Shown: positions 1 to 8,976 of the stretch, piece after piece
Layout: each line of letters begins with the position of its first letter
How positions within the stretch are numbered: the first letter of the stretch is position 1
From: Stenotrophomonas oahuensis
Lineage (GTDB): Bacteria > Pseudomonadota > Gammaproteobacteria > Xanthomonadales > Xanthomonadaceae
Assembly: GCF_031834595.1 (NCBI RefSeq)
Contig: NZ_CP115541.1
Span: forward strand, 3,838,501-3,902,500
Length of the DNA: 64,000 nt
Direction: 5' to 3'
Position numbers and translations under genes: made by a program
Notes under the pieces: generated by a model
Databases searched by the model: none
Told to the model about the DNA's origin: nothing
What the model saw: the letters and a program-made list of their open reading frames with translations, nothing else

Positions 1-1285
1 CCGCCTGCAGATAATGGTGCACGGCCGCCGGAAAATGCTCAGGGTTGAGCGGAATTGCCGCGCGTGGGTTGTGAAAAACGTCCAGGCCTTCGGTCCACGA
101 TTCGGCATAGTCCGAATCGTCGACGCGCACTGCGAAGGGGATCGGTTCGGCCGCGTCTGGGGCGGGGTTCCAGACGGTGCCGTGGCGAATCATCCGGACC
201 CGCCGGGAACCGAAACCGGCTACGTAGCCTATCCGGTTGAACTTCGGCAGCGTCGCGCCGCTGTTGAAGATCACGGCGCTAACATGCTCGGCCCCAGGCA
301 GATCGAAAAACCCTGACGCCGCCCTCCTGTCGCTCCAACGATGCTCTTCCACCTTGGTCGCCACCACGACGAGCCTTCCGTCCACGTCGTGGTATGCATT
401 GTGCTCGTATGCGTATAGGTAGTTGATCAACCCGCCGCGCGCGAATGTCATCGCCGCCGGCGCATGGAAGTCCTGAATGACGAATACCAACGGCTTGCCG
501 GTGACATGCGGCAGGTTCCAGTACGCCTTGCGGAGCTTCTTCTTCAGCGCACCGGCGAACTTGATTGGGATGTAGTGCTTGAGGTAGGCAAGCCGCTCGT
601 CCTCTGTCGAGATCTCCGGTGGTGCCTGCAGATTGCCCTGACTGTCCTGGGTCGGATTGACGGTAGTGACTTCTACCGCGATCGTGCCGAGGATATCCCG
701 GGCGAGGAAGTCGGGCGCTTCATGCTCGCGTGTGAGCTCAAAGCCATTCTCGACGAGCATTGCGTACGTATAGAGCTCGAGCAGTCGCGCGTCGAAGGCA
801 CGGGTCTGAAACTGCTCGATGAAGTTGCCGTCGACGTCCTCGTACCAGCGCATCATCGCCTCGACGATAGCGCGTGCCGGACTGAATCCTTCTTTATCCA
901 AGAGTATGGCGAAGCTCGGATGCAGGCGTTCACGCTCCACCTCGAGCCGGAAGAAATCTACCGGCGCGGGCCCTTCGTCGCCTTGGCCACGTTCGGCCTC
1001 GAGGCGGGTCAACAACGCTGGGGCTCCGCCCACGAGCGCGGCTGCGGCAGCCTCGGCGGTATCGAAAAAGGCGTCGGTCTGGGTGATCTGGCGGAACCGC
1101 CCGACGCGATCCTGGGCCAAGTAGATGCCTAGGAAGTCGCCGTCGGTGCGGTCACGCACGATCACCCCAAGTAGCTGCCCGTCGGCCGATTCGAACCAGG
1201 CGACCTCGTCCAGAATCCACATGGAAGGGCCGAAGCGGCACCACGCCGCCAACGCATTGAACCGGGGCAGGGAGATTGGATGCAT
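1..1285 (-). CDS. Uncharacterised protein with possible nuclease-like core (3' end cut by window edge)
   Basis: The minus-strand frame is open from the ATG at 1285 to the window edge, about 428 codons, so the C-terminus is missing. I do not recognise the family. Near the middle the protein reads EHEAPDFLARD, then a hydrophobic strand and IAVEVTTVNPTQ. A D-(X)n-E-X-hydrophobic pattern on a strand is what PD-(D/E)XK nuclease cores look like, but the usual lysine is not visible, so this is only a hint. It lies 40 bp downstream of the SEC-C gene on the same strand and probably forms an operon with it. The plus-strand frames here are antisense shadows: the minus frame has normal high-GC codon use and continuous sense. 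Confidence that it is a gene is high; its function is unknown. Confidence 0.75.
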   Translation of the reverse strand, partial: MHPISLPRFNALAAWCRFGPSMWILDEVAWFESADGQLLGVIVRDRTDGDFLGIYLAQDRVGRFRQITQTDAFFDTAEAAAAALVGGAPALLTRLEAERGQGDEGPAPVDFFRLEVERERLHPSFAILLDKEGFSPARAIVEAMMRWYEDVDGNFIEQFQTRAFDARLLELYTYAMLVENGFELTREHEAPDFLARDILGTIAVEVTTVNPTQDSQGNLQAPPEISTEDERLAYLKHYIPIKFAGALKKKLRKAYWNLPHVTGKPLVFVIQDFHAPAAMTFARGGLINYLYAYEHNAYHDVDGRLVVVATKVEEHRWSDRRAASGFFDLPGAEHVSAVIFNSGATLPKFNRIGYVAGFGSRRVRMIRHGTVWNPAPDAAEPIPFAVRVDDSDYAESWTEGLDVFHNPRAAIPLNPEHFPAAVHHYLQA

Positions 1286-1325
1286 GTGACTAGGATATCA
1301 GGCGGTATCCCTGCCGGCGCATGGG

Positions 1326-2783
1326 TCACGCGCCGTGGCACTTCTTGTGCTTCTTGCCTGATCCACAGGGGCACTGTTCATTGCGCCCAAGCTTTTCACC
1401 GACGAGAGCAGCCTTCGGTGGGACAAATTGGGTGACTGTCTGTTCGTATTTTTGAAGCTGCGGTGTGTCGAAGAAGCACCAGTCCTCATTCAGCGCCTGG
1501 TAGTGATCGCGGACGTCGTCCGGCCATGGCTCGCCGGGCATGAGGATGAAGTCCTCGGAGTTGGTGTTCCAGGCGAACTTCGGCGCGTCCATGCCGATGC
1601 CGATCACCTTGTGCAGGTGCGGGAACTTGTTGCGCGCCGCGCCGCACGCGATCTCGAGCAAAGTGCGACGCTTGTCGAGATAGTCGGGCTGCACGCGGAT
1701 CGCCTCGGGCGCGCGCAACTGGAAGAAGACGTAGCCGACCTCCGGATAGAACGAAGGCATCAAGGACACGTGACGCGTCAACCCGCCAGTGTTGGGAAAG
1801 TTGATGACGTTCTCGCGAATCTTGCTCGACAGGGCGCGTCGCACGAACCGCGGTTCCTTCACCATCTCGACGATGGCGCTCTGGCCGCGGAGCAGGTCGG
1901 CGTTGCCGCCCAAGGTGCCGTCCAGCAGATTCTGGCAGGTGCGCTGGATCAGCTCGTCCCAGAAGTAGGAGACCTCGTCTTCGCGCTTGGTGTTCTGATA
2001 CAGGGCGGAGTTCACGAAGCCGTGCCATTCGCCTTCGCCGATCATCACCCCTGTGACCGGCTCGTCGGAGCCGATCCTATGCACATTCGTCGCCTGGTCG
2101 AAGTTGAATAGGTAGTGCCCGAGCAGATCTTCTTCGCCGCAGTACGCCAGAACGTCGAAGCGTCGGATGGCTCGAACTTTCTCATCGAGGTAGCGTGAGA
2201 AGTCGCTGATCGTATCGAGCTCGCCCAGGATGATTGGGAGGTTGTGGCTGTCGAACAGGTGCACCGGATCCTGCCGGTCCAGGTCGACGTGGAAAGGGCG
2301 CGGTGCGTGGCCCTTGTCCGGATCGCAGTAGGTGATGGCCAAGCTGCCGTAGATGTTCTGCTCAGAGCTACGCGCGCACGCGTTCTTGGCACCGTGTGCC
2401 ACCACGATCTTGTGGACGGTGGCCGCCGGGTCGACAGACAACGGGAACGGCACGGTCAGCTTGGCATCGAGGTAGATGGGGCGGCCACTGCGCAGATAGC
2501 GCTCGGCGCCGTGGGCGGTAATGATCTGGCGATCGATCGCGCGTCGCTTCCAGCGGTCCCAGGCAATCAGGGGATCGGTGTCCGGGTTCTCCCCATAGGC
2601 CTTCTCGCGATCGAAGAAGACGAAGATGTGGTCACCAAAAGCCGCCAGGACGTCGCAGAGCTCCTTGCCGTCGTCCTTATACGGGTTCGGGTAGGTCCAC
2701 AACTTCAGGAAGGAGCGCTCGCAGAAGTCCGCGAGCATGCGCTCGGTTTCAGTAACCCCCGCAGACTTATGGCCGGCCTCCAT
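1326..2783 (-). CDS. SEC-C motif-containing protein, function unknown
   Basis: 485 residues from the ATG at 2783, which has AGGAG about 8 bp upstream; an ATG 17 codons further up has no such site. The last 20 residues hold a canonical SEC-C zinc motif, [16 protein letters not shown]. The motif is named after the C-terminus of SecA but is fused to many unrelated proteins, so it does not make this a SecA. The rest (about 1-465) is soluble, without signal peptide or membrane segment, and I recognise no enzyme motif. The gene precedes the uncharacterised gene ending the window on the left (40-bp gap), so the two may act together. A role in nucleic-acid binding or defence is possible given the island context, but this is inference only. 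Confidence 0.8.
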   Translation of the reverse strand: MEAGHKSAGVTETERMLADFCERSFLKLWTYPNPYKDDGKELCDVLAAFGDHIFVFFDREKAYGENPDTDPLIAWDRWKRRAIDRQIITAHGAERYLRSGRPIYLDAKLTVPFPLSVDPAATVHKIVVAHGAKNACARSSEQNIYGSLAITYCDPDKGHAPRPFHVDLDRQDPVHLFDSHNLPIILGELDTISDFSRYLDEKVRAIRRFDVLAYCGEEDLLGHYLFNFDQATNVHRIGSDEPVTGVMIGEGEWHGFVNSALYQNTKREDEVSYFWDELIQRTCQNLLDGTLGGNADLLRGQSAIVEMVKEPRFVRRALSSKIRENVINFPNTGGLTRHVSLMPSFYPEVGYVFFQLRAPEAIRVQPDYLDKRRTLLEIACGAARNKFPHLHKVIGIGMDAPKFAWNTNSEDFILMPGEPWPDDVRDHYQALNEDWCFFDTPQLQKYEQTVTQFVPPKAALVGEKLGRNEQCPCGSGKKHKKCHGA

Positions 2784-2814
2784 GCGTAACACTCCTGAAC
2801 GGGAACGATGCAGT

Positions 2815-2960
2815 CTAGCGGGCGGCTTCCGCATCGCCGTCGAGCATGCGGGCCGCGGGGTTTTGGGTGATCTCGCCGGCCTGGAAGCAACCGATCGCTT
2901 GCGCCATCCAGGGGTGCTCGTTCAGCGCCTTGCCGGCCGCTTTCGGTGATAGCGCCCCAA
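2815..2960 (-). pseudogene. C-terminal remnant of a second tyrosine recombinase
   Basis: Reading the minus strand down to the TAG at 2815-2817 gives a tail containing ALNEHPWMAQAIGCFQAG followed by NPAARML. The intact recombinase next door ends with EH..SVSSVVGYFQTG....NPAARLL, so this looks like the decayed end of a paralogue. The position of the catalytic tyrosine is a cysteine (GCF for GYF), and nothing upstream of the tail is preserved, because the intact recombinase gene ends only about 25 bp away. The homology covers only about 40 codons and was judged by eye. Confidence 0.5.
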
Positions 2961-2982
2961 ATCCATAGTACGCTCAAGGCAA

Positions 2983-4068
2983 TCAATCCTCCAACAGTCG
3001 AGCAGCTGGATTTGCTGTAGCTCCGCCGGTCTGGAAGTACCCCACGACACTCGACACCGAGCGATGCTCGGTCAGTTGCATGATCGCCGGTAGCGCCACG
3101 CCTTGGCGGCTGGCCTCGGTCACGAACCCCGACCGCAAACTGTGCCCGCCAAAATCCCCCTCCAATCCCGCGAGGCGCGCCCGCCGCTGCACGATCTCAC
3201 CCACGGCGGCCGGGGACAGGGCAGGGCCGACCCGCTGTTTCCACAGCCGCCGGAAGATTGCCCCTTCGGTGATCCCAGACGCCTCCAGCCAATCCTGCAG
3301 GGCGAGGGCAGCCCGATCCAGCACCGGCTTGTCCGGTGTCGAGGTTGCGGTGACGCCGGCCTGCTGGGTCTTGCTGTGCTCCAGACGGTAGATATAGCCC
3401 TCTTCGCCGATGCGGCGAAGGTCGCGCAGGTCGGCAGCGGCGATCTCGCTGCGCCGGCGGCCGCCACTAGCGAATCCGAAGCAGAGTAGGGCGCGATCCC
3501 GAATTCCTTCCAGGCTGTCGTCGCAGGTGACCAACATGGCCTCCAGCTCGGCCAGGGTGATCGCAGTCTTCTTGCGTGGGCGTTCGCCGCGCTTGACCGC
3601 GGCCCTTGCCGCGCGACTGAGGACGGTGCGGATCGCTGGCTGCTCGCAGGGATTGGACACTTGCTTGAGGCGGTGCGCGGTGGACAGCACGGCAACGCGA
3701 TGGCGCACGGTGGCCAAGGTCCATGGGCCGGCCTTGCCCTTAAGGCCAGCGGCCACCAAGGCCTGGTCGACGGCTGGTGGCAGTTCCCAGGCCAATTCGC
3801 CGTCGGTTGAGCGGCGCTGTAGATGATCGACCAAGAACTGCAGCACGGTGGCTTCGGGTACCGGTAAAGCCAGCTCGATGCCGTAGCGCGCCGCATGCCA
3901 GCCCGCCCAATAGCGCAGGGCGCTGGTGTAGCTGCGGGTGGTGTTCTCGGCCGCCGCTTCTGCCAGCAGTTCGCGGACCGCATCGGCCGCCTGTTGGGCC
4001 AGCTGTTCGGGCAGTGCCAGGGAGGTGGCCGCTGCGGCGGAAACGGGAATTGTAGAAATATCTTTCAT
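2983..4068 (-). CDS. Tyrosine site-specific recombinase (TnpS-like integrase)
   Basis: 361 residues. The N-terminal half (about 30-130) looks like a SAM-like core-binding domain. The C-terminal half is the catalytic domain: the first Arg in SGGRRRSEIAAADL, the Lys/beta-hairpin region around HSKTQQ, the box GHSLRSG (His and Arg), the second His box LTEHRSV and the nucleophile in VGYFQTG. All expected residues are present. It is divergent from a KfrA-type gene, with 104 bp between them holding a dyad site. That order matches the TnpS-rst-TnpT cointegrate resolution module of Tn4651-like transposons, but no Tn3-type transposase is present, so here it may act as an island integrase. Degraded relatives lie at 2815-2960 and 36325-37221. 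Confidence 0.9.
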   Translation of the reverse strand: MKDISTIPVSAAAATSLALPEQLAQQAADAVRELLAEAAAENTTRSYTSALRYWAGWHAARYGIELALPVPEATVLQFLVDHLQRRSTDGELAWELPPAVDQALVAAGLKGKAGPWTLATVRHRVAVLSTAHRLKQVSNPCEQPAIRTVLSRAARAAVKRGERPRKKTAITLAELEAMLVTCDDSLEGIRDRALLCFGFASGGRRRSEIAAADLRDLRRIGEEGYIYRLEHSKTQQAGVTATSTPDKPVLDRAALALQDWLEASGITEGAIFRRLWKQRVGPALSPAAVGEIVQRRARLAGLEGDFGGHSLRSGFVTEASRQGVALPAIMQLTEHRSVSSVVGYFQTGGATANPAARLLED

Positions 4069-4100
4069 ACTATGTAATGTACGCTACGCTAGAAAGAATA

Positions 4101-4126
4101 TACCCGCGATAATCATCACTTATCGC
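4101..4126 (+). other. Dyad recombination-type site, copy 1 (candidate att/rst core)
   Basis: TACCCGCGATAA, then a spacer, then TTATCGC. The arms GCGATAA (4106-4112) and TTATCGC (4120-4126) are perfect inverted repeats separated by 7 bp, the usual geometry of a tyrosine recombinase core. It lies in the short divergent region between the recombinase and the KfrA-like gene, where Tn4651-type modules carry their rst site. A near copy (23 of 25 positions, same orientation) lies at 51108-51132, and the left arm recurs at 48780. Confidence 0.6.
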
Positions 4127-4172
4127 CAGTACCGAATCAACGGGGCAGGGTGCCCATACAGGAGGCAATTCT

Positions 4173-5078
4173 ATGGCTCGCGGGATTTCCGAATCCGACG
4201 TTCACACGGCTGCTGACGAACTGGTTTCCCGCGGCGAGCGACCAACGGTAGAGCGTATCCGCAGCCACTTAGGCACGGGGTCCCCCAACACGGTGACGCG
4301 CTGGCTGGACACTTGGTGGAAGGGTCTGGGCGACCGCCTGAAGCCCGAGCGACCGAGCCTGAATAATGCGCCAGCGGCACTGGCACAGTTGGCAGGCGAG
4401 TGGTGGGCCCTTGCCCAGGAACACGCGCGTGAAGTCATCCTTTTCGAGCTCGCTGGGGTCCGGCAGGAGCTATCAAATGCACGTAGCGAGCTTCAGAGTG
4501 AAGAGCAAAGGTTCTCAGATGAGGCGTCTCGCCTTCGCGCAACCGCTAGCGAGAGCGCCCACGCTGAGCGCATTGCACTCAGCCAGGTGGCCGAGCTGAG
4601 GGGACTTGTGGATCATTTGCGTTCGCAATTGGAAGAGTCTCGCGAGCAATGCTCATTGTCTGACCGACGATTTGAACAGGCATCAGCTGTGGCTGCTGCC
4701 GCAGAGGCCCGTGTAGCCGAACTCCAGCAACTGGCAAGATCCGAACGTGACAGCCTTACGCAGCACACCAGATCTGTCGAGGATCGTGCCATGGTTGAGA
4801 TAGACCGGGCGCGCCAAGAGTCGAAGGAGCTCCGCAGCCAATTGAACAACTCAGAGAAGCTTCACAGATCGATCGTACGGACACTCACGATCGACTTGGA
4901 ATCCGCTAAACAGTGCGCCATTGAGGCATCCAAAGACTTGGAAAGGCATCGAACCAAGTCTGCAGTACTTGAGGAACAGCTGAGTAGAATTCCTGCAGCA
5001 ATCGAGACTGCACTCCGAACCAAAAGGCGGTCGGCATCGCCCAGAAAGCAAGCACAGACGAAGCAAAAGAAACGCTAG
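4173..5078 (+). CDS. KfrA-like DNA-binding coiled-coil protein (TnpT-like)
   Basis: 301 residues, with AGGAGGC upstream of the ATG. Residues 1-60 form a KfrA_N-type winged-helix domain (ISESDVHTAADELVSRGERP, then VERIRSHLGTGSPNTVTRWL). Residues about 85-285 are an almost unbroken heptad-rich coiled coil full of Glu, Arg, Ser and Gln, and the tail is very basic (RKQAQTKQKKR). Cointegrate resolution protein TnpT of Tn4651-like transposons has the same build and sits divergently from TnpS, as here. The likely job is to bind the intergenic dyad region, help the recombinase and perhaps repress both promoters. Assignment as KfrA_N family is firm; the TnpT role is inference from context. Confidence 0.85.
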   Translation: MARGISESDVHTAADELVSRGERPTVERIRSHLGTGSPNTVTRWLDTWWKGLGDRLKPERPSLNNAPAALAQLAGEWWALAQEHAREVILFELAGVRQELSNARSELQSEEQRFSDEASRLRATASESAHAERIALSQVAELRGLVDHLRSQLEESREQCSLSDRRFEQASAVAAAAEARVAELQQLARSERDSLTQHTRSVEDRAMVEIDRARQESKELRSQLNNSEKLHRSIVRTLTIDLESAKQCAIEASKDLERHRTKSAVLEEQLSRIPAAIETALRTKRRSASPRKQAQTKQKKR

Positions 5079-5093
5079 GTCAATCTTCTCGCC

Positions 5094-5672
5094 TTAGGAG
5101 TACATCAGCACGCGCTGTTCGCAATGGCCTACTGGGGAATTAATGTCTAACTCTCTGAATTCGCGCATGGCGTTTGCGTCTAGGGAGACGGCACTACGTC
5201 CAACAAGCCAGCAGGCCATCTGGATGACCTGACCATGACAGACGACAACAACGCCAGGTTCGCAGCTGCCACCTATGGCGCAGATCGCTCCTTCAACTCT
5301 TGACGCGAACTCTCGAAAAGTCTCGGCACCGGTGCCGTCTCGGAAATCTGGCTCCGCTCTCTGCCAATACGCGTCCACCCAGTTCCTGCGCTCATGCGGG
5401 GTTGTTCCTCGGCAGCGATCGGGTGAGAGGTAGGTGAACTCTTGAAGGTCACCCACATGAATCGGTAGTCCGAATCGAGTGGCCAATGGCTTGGCGGTGT
5501 CTAAAGCTCTCAGAAATGGAGAGCTAATGAGCTTTGAAGGGGTTCGTCCCCACGACTTTGCTAAGGCCTCGGCCTGCAGCACACCCGCATCTGTCAGTCC
5601 GATGGTACCGGGGTCAAAGGTTCTGCGCCCGGCGTTGGCAACGCTCTCCGCGTGCCTGATTAGGGTCATCAT
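5094..5672 (-). CDS. Histidine phosphatase family protein, copy 1
   Basis: 192 residues. The start carries the RHG-type signature LIRHAESVANAG with the phosphorylated histidine, SSPFLRALDTA gives the next arginine, and VVVCHGQV holds the second catalytic histidine, so the active site looks intact. The family (phosphoglycerate mutase-like) covers many phosphatases and the substrate cannot be told. A paralogue at 13206-13829 shares EFTYL.P.RC.GTT and the same overall order. The two face outwards around the recombinase cassette, which is unusual. It converges with the KfrA-like gene, only 15 bp away. Confidence 0.88.
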   Translation of the reverse strand: MMTLIRHAESVANAGRRTFDPGTIGLTDAGVLQAEALAKSWGRTPSKLISSPFLRALDTAKPLATRFGLPIHVGDLQEFTYLSPDRCRGTTPHERRNWVDAYWQRAEPDFRDGTGAETFREFASRVEGAICAIGGSCEPGVVVVCHGQVIQMACWLVGRSAVSLDANAMREFRELDINSPVGHCEQRVLMYS

Positions 5673-5920
5673 GGCTCAATGATAGCCGAGCGCAACAATC
5701 ACTTGGCAACCGAGCACGTCAGTCTCGCAATTTGGAGTTCGAGCCACCGGAGGAAAGCAAGTGCAACAGATAGGCGGGTTTGCACACGGTCTGGGAACTG
5801 ATTGAAGGGCTAGTTGGCCCTAATTCCTGTCTGTAGGCTCCGCAACGCAGCTACAAGGCCGTAAGTTCAAATAGATAGGGTTTCCAAGGACGAACGACAC
5901 CAATAGGGAACACTGCTATC

Positions 5921-5976
5921 CGCTCGCATCAATTGAGGCGATCTTGAAGAAATGATGTCCTCAATTGATGCGAGCG
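5921..5976. repeat. Perfect 18-bp inverted repeat with a third half-site (candidate recombinase site)
   Basis: CGCTCGCATCAATTGAGG at 5921-5938 is repeated exactly as its reverse complement at 5959-5976, with a 20-bp spacer. A third partial copy, TCGCATCAATTG, lies in plus orientation at 6029-6040. Each half contains the palindrome CAATTG. The group lies 220 bp before three tandem tyrosine recombinases, where an attachment or regulatory site would be expected. I found no matching copy at the right end of the cassette. Confidence 0.6.
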
Positions 5977-6162
5977 ATACTCAGAGAAAAATCTTTAATA
6001 TCAATGGAGTGCACGATCTAGGAACCGGTCGCATCAATTGGGATTGCCGACACCGACAGACTGAAGCACTCGGCGCAGCAGGATCCATGGATTACATAAT
6101 ATGCATTATGCGAAAAAGTGGTACTTATGGAGGTGTTGCGTCTTCCGGGATCTTGTCGAGGT

Positions 6163-6191
6163 TTGACTGCAACAGCAACCTGACAAATAGT
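6163..6191 (+). promoter_or_regulatory. Candidate sigma-70 promoter of the recombinase cassette
   Basis: TTGACT at 6163-6168 and AATAGT at 6186-6191 are separated by 17 bp. The first start codon follows at 6196 with no Shine-Dalgarno sequence, so the transcript would be leaderless or nearly so if this promoter is used. Confidence 0.35.
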
Positions 6192-6195
6192 ACAA

Positions 6196-7440
6196 ATGAC
6201 GTTGCCCTCCCAGGACGAGCTCGTGCTGAGACAGTTGACTGACACCCAAGTTCCGAGCTCTCTGCGCGGACCTTTGATCGTTGATAGTCGCTACAACTTG
6301 CCGCGCTATTGGGCTACCGTCTGGGCGTCAATGTCCGGATCTGGAGCAGCTGTGTCGACGCAGATCAAGCGGCTTAGATACGTGGAGAGCCTCTATTGCC
6401 ACGCGGATCGGCTATTTGGAGCGTGCTCCTTGGACGACGCGATTGCTGACCTCGACGAGGTTCGGCTCGCTGAAATACTGGAATCTTGGTTCATATCCAT
6501 CCGGAATCGAGCTGAACCGACATCAGCTGATGAAGCGCGGTGGAGGACCGGATTGGTGTTTGTGACGACGGTCGTGACTTGGCTTTCTAAGACAAGCCTA
6601 CCCATCGAAAGACTTCGACGCATCGACGGGCAGCTTCATCGACTGACCACGCTCTACGGCCAGCTACATGTTCGGAAAGGAAGGCAGACAAGCCGAATTC
6701 GATCCCTCCCCGCTGCCGTGATCGAAGCCCTGTACGAGATGCTTGACCCTGAGTCCCGGATCAACCCTTTCTCAAGGCAGCGTGGGCGATGGCTAGCCTT
6801 CCTGGCATTCATGCTGATGCTTCATCAAGGGCTTCGCCGCGGCGAGTTGATGCTCTTATCGGCTGATGTGATCAATAGTGCGTTCGACGAACGTCAACAG
6901 CGGACTCGGCACTGGTTGAATGTCTCACTTAGCCAGTACGCAGATGATGAACTTGACTCACGCTACTCTCGCCCAAGCATCAAGTCTTCCAACGCAATTC
7001 GCCAATTGCCAGTGAGCGCGGCGACTGCTGGAGTCGTCCAGTCTTACGTTGAAAACTACCGGGGGAAGCCTGACCACCCTTTCCTTTTAAACACACAGCA
7101 AAACACTCCTTTGTCCACGGAGTCTCTAACAAAGATCTTCGCAAAGATCTCTGCCAACCTTCCCCCGAGAACTATCAAGGAGCTGGTCGACAGAAACGGG
7201 CGTTCGACTGTAACGCCGCACGACCTGCGACATACCTGTGCTGTGGTGAGACTCAACCAGCTACTGAGACAAGGTGACTCCATGGAGGAGGCGCTACAAA
7301 AATTAAGATCCTTCTTCGGCTGGTCCAGAGAGTCCCAAATGCCCATACGGTACGCCGGAGCGGTATTCGAGGATCGCCTGTCGACTGTATGGAATGATTC
7401 GTTGGATGAAAGGTTGGCGGTGTTGAGGGCGATACCTTAG
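6196..7440 (+). CDS. Tyrosine recombinase 1 of a tandem trio
   Basis: 414 residues. The catalytic domain is recognisable from GLRRGELMLLS (first Arg, about 214), TPHDLRHTCAV (His 342 and Arg 345) and MPIRYAGA (Tyr 386). The second histidine position reads FFGWSRES, so tryptophan replaces His; Trp at this position is tolerated in some members. It is the first gene of a run of three recombinases and a small partner, with 24 bp or less, or overlaps, between genes, so they are surely co-transcribed. The arrangement resembles the TnpA-TnpB-TnpC module of Tn554 and other recombinase-in-trio elements, though with one more recombinase than Tn554. The GC content is lower than in the flanking genes, suggesting foreign origin. 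Confidence 0.85.
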   Translation: MTLPSQDELVLRQLTDTQVPSSLRGPLIVDSRYNLPRYWATVWASMSGSGAAVSTQIKRLRYVESLYCHADRLFGACSLDDAIADLDEVRLAEILESWFISIRNRAEPTSADEARWRTGLVFVTTVVTWLSKTSLPIERLRRIDGQLHRLTTLYGQLHVRKGRQTSRIRSLPAAVIEALYEMLDPESRINPFSRQRGRWLAFLAFMLMLHQGLRRGELMLLSADVINSAFDERQQRTRHWLNVSLSQYADDELDSRYSRPSIKSSNAIRQLPVSAATAGVVQSYVENYRGKPDHPFLLNTQQNTPLSTESLTKIFAKISANLPPRTIKELVDRNGRSTVTPHDLRHTCAVVRLNQLLRQGDSMEEALQKLRSFFGWSRESQMPIRYAGAVFEDRLSTVWNDSLDERLAVLRAIP

Positions 7441-7464
7441 AGCCCCTCTCTTTAGGAGAGAAGC

Positions 7465-8976
7465 GTGATGAACAGGACGAGTACGAGTTCGGCAGCTGAT
7501 CGTAATGCTTCCTCGATAGTGGACCACCTCCCTGTGTTGCCGCCCATGGTCCGCTATTACGATGACTTCGATGAGAAGCAGCGATCAATTCGAGATTTCC
7601 AAGAGGCCTCTAGCTTTGTGGTCTACGTTGATGGGCGAGCCATCAACGTTGGACTCGATCACCTATCGGCTCCTCATGCGCTCCTGATAAAGCACGTCTT
7701 CGTGAATCTTCTGGCACAAGGGCGTGCTCCAACAACAGCGGTGAAGTATGTGCTCGGAAGCAAGGCAATAGGAGATGCAGGGCTATCGGAGATTTCAACG
7801 CTAGTGCCCGTCCAGGCTGGTGTCTTCTGGTCAGTCTTCTTTTCTCGAGAGCTTCCTACCGATGCATACGCCTGTGCAAAGTCAATCTTGCAACTGCTGT
7901 GCAAACATCGACTTGGTGGGTGGTCCGAGTCCTATCTTGAGGTGATATCTGCCCTACCCCTTCCTTTCAAGGACAAGTACGCTGTCGTCAAATCGGGTCG
8001 CGCATTTGTCTCTGTTGACGAAGAAGCTTCGATAGTTCGATTCTTGGACGAGGCAGCAGCGGAGTCTGGCAGCGGGCGGCTCGCGCTGAAGGAAGCCCAG
8101 GAAGCGGCAATGTTGCTCTGTGCGTATCAGTTTGGAATGCGCCCCGTTCAGATCGCGTATCTCTCACTTCGCGATTTAAAGATCCGGGATAACCCTGGGG
8201 AGAGCTTCACCTCCGTCTACATCACTTTTAGAATGGTTAAGCAACGGGCGTCCAGCTCTACCAAGCCTCTAGTGAGGCGTGTAAAGAGCGAATGGACTTC
8301 GCTATTTGTCCAAATCGAAAACCAGCTGCGAACGGACGGCGCGGGCGGGCCTGATAGATTGTTTGGCATCCATTCCGCCCATGAGGCAACCCGCCAAATC
8401 AGCGCCCTGCTCCGTACCCGGCTCAAGTTGGAGGCAACAGCAGTCAACCTCCGCCACACGGCTGCGCAGCGCCTGGTTGATGCCGGAGCGAGTCATGATG
8501 AGCTGGCGGAGTTCCTCGGTCACTCGGACAGCACGACCGCGCTGGTCTACTACGACACGTCTGCGAATCAAGCTGAACGGGTGAATTCCGCTCTCGGGAT
8601 ATCAGAGATATATCAGCGAGTTGCCCGCATTGCCCATGACAGATTTATCAGTGCAGAAGAGTTGGCGCACCTAAAGGACTCGCAGCAGATCGGCGGCGCA
8701 CCTCATGGAGTAGCAATCGCCGGCATTGGGGGGTGCACCTCTGGTCAGCCTGCATGTCCTTACAATCCAATTTTGTCATGCTATGGCTGCCCCAAATTCA
8801 TGCCGATCCAGAGCCTTCCGATGCACTTGAAGGTACTAGGTGACCTGCGTGAGGTTGCGAGATTCTTTCATGAGTCTTCTCGGGGGGATGCCGTGTCACC
8901 GGCCTACTTGCAGCTCGAGCGAACAATCGCGGAAGTTCAGGCGGTCGTAGTCGAAATTGAGGGGGAACCCTCATGA
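7465..8976 (+). CDS. Tyrosine recombinase 2 of a tandem trio
   Basis: 503 residues, with AGGAGAG before the ATG. It has the first Arg in FGMRPVQIAYLS, the Arg box as AVNLRHTAAQRL (the usual His three residues before Arg is Val here), an intact LGHSDS box and the Tyr in ALVYYDTS. After the catalytic domain comes a cysteine cluster, GGCTSGQPACPYNP, then SCYGCPKF, likely a zinc-binding extension as in other recombinases of multi-recombinase modules. It overlaps the next gene by 4 bp (ATGA). With one unusual catalytic residue it may act only in a complex with its neighbours; this is inference. Confidence 0.85.
   Translation: MMNRTSTSSAADRNASSIVDHLPVLPPMVRYYDDFDEKQRSIRDFQEASSFVVYVDGRAINVGLDHLSAPHALLIKHVFVNLLAQGRAPTTAVKYVLGSKAIGDAGLSEISTLVPVQAGVFWSVFFSRELPTDAYACAKSILQLLCKHRLGGWSESYLEVISALPLPFKDKYAVVKSGRAFVSVDEEASIVRFLDEAAAESGSGRLALKEAQEAAMLLCAYQFGMRPVQIAYLSLRDLKIRDNPGESFTSVYITFRMVKQRASSSTKPLVRRVKSEWTSLFVQIENQLRTDGAGGPDRLFGIHSAHEATRQISALLRTRLKLEATAVNLRHTAAQRLVDAGASHDELAEFLGHSDSTTALVYYDTSANQAERVNSALGISEIYQRVARIAHDRFISAEELAHLKDSQQIGGAPHGVAIAGIGGCTSGQPACPYNPILSCYGCPKFMPIQSLPMHLKVLGDLREVARFFHESSRGDAVSPAYLQLERTIAEVQAVVVEIEGEPS

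Larger units (their letters stand above)
5673..6195. other. Intergenic region left of the recombinase cassette
   Basis: About 520 bp, AT-richer than the rest of the window, without a credible gene; the small plus frame at 5952-6242 has no ribosome binding site and runs across the repeats. It holds the 18-bp inverted repeat at 5921-5976, a third half-copy at 6029-6040 and a candidate promoter just before the first recombinase gene. It is probably the control and recombination region of the cassette. Confidence 0.6.

Noticed and set aside
464..1132. 222-codon plus-strand frame near the left edge
   Set aside because: The minus-strand frame through the same region is longer, open to the window edge and reads like a real protein.
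1326..1400. SecA assignment because of the SEC-C motif
   Set aside because: Only the zinc motif is shared; there is no SecA ATPase.
2983..5078. End of a Tn3-family transposon (TnpS/TnpT with rst site)
   Set aside because: The module fits, but no tnpA of about 1000 codons and no recognised 38-bp terminal repeat is in the window, so I call it a recombinase module only.
5952..6242. 96-codon frame before the recombinase trio
   Set aside because: No ribosome binding site, no recognisable protein pattern, and it crosses the inverted repeat and promoter region.
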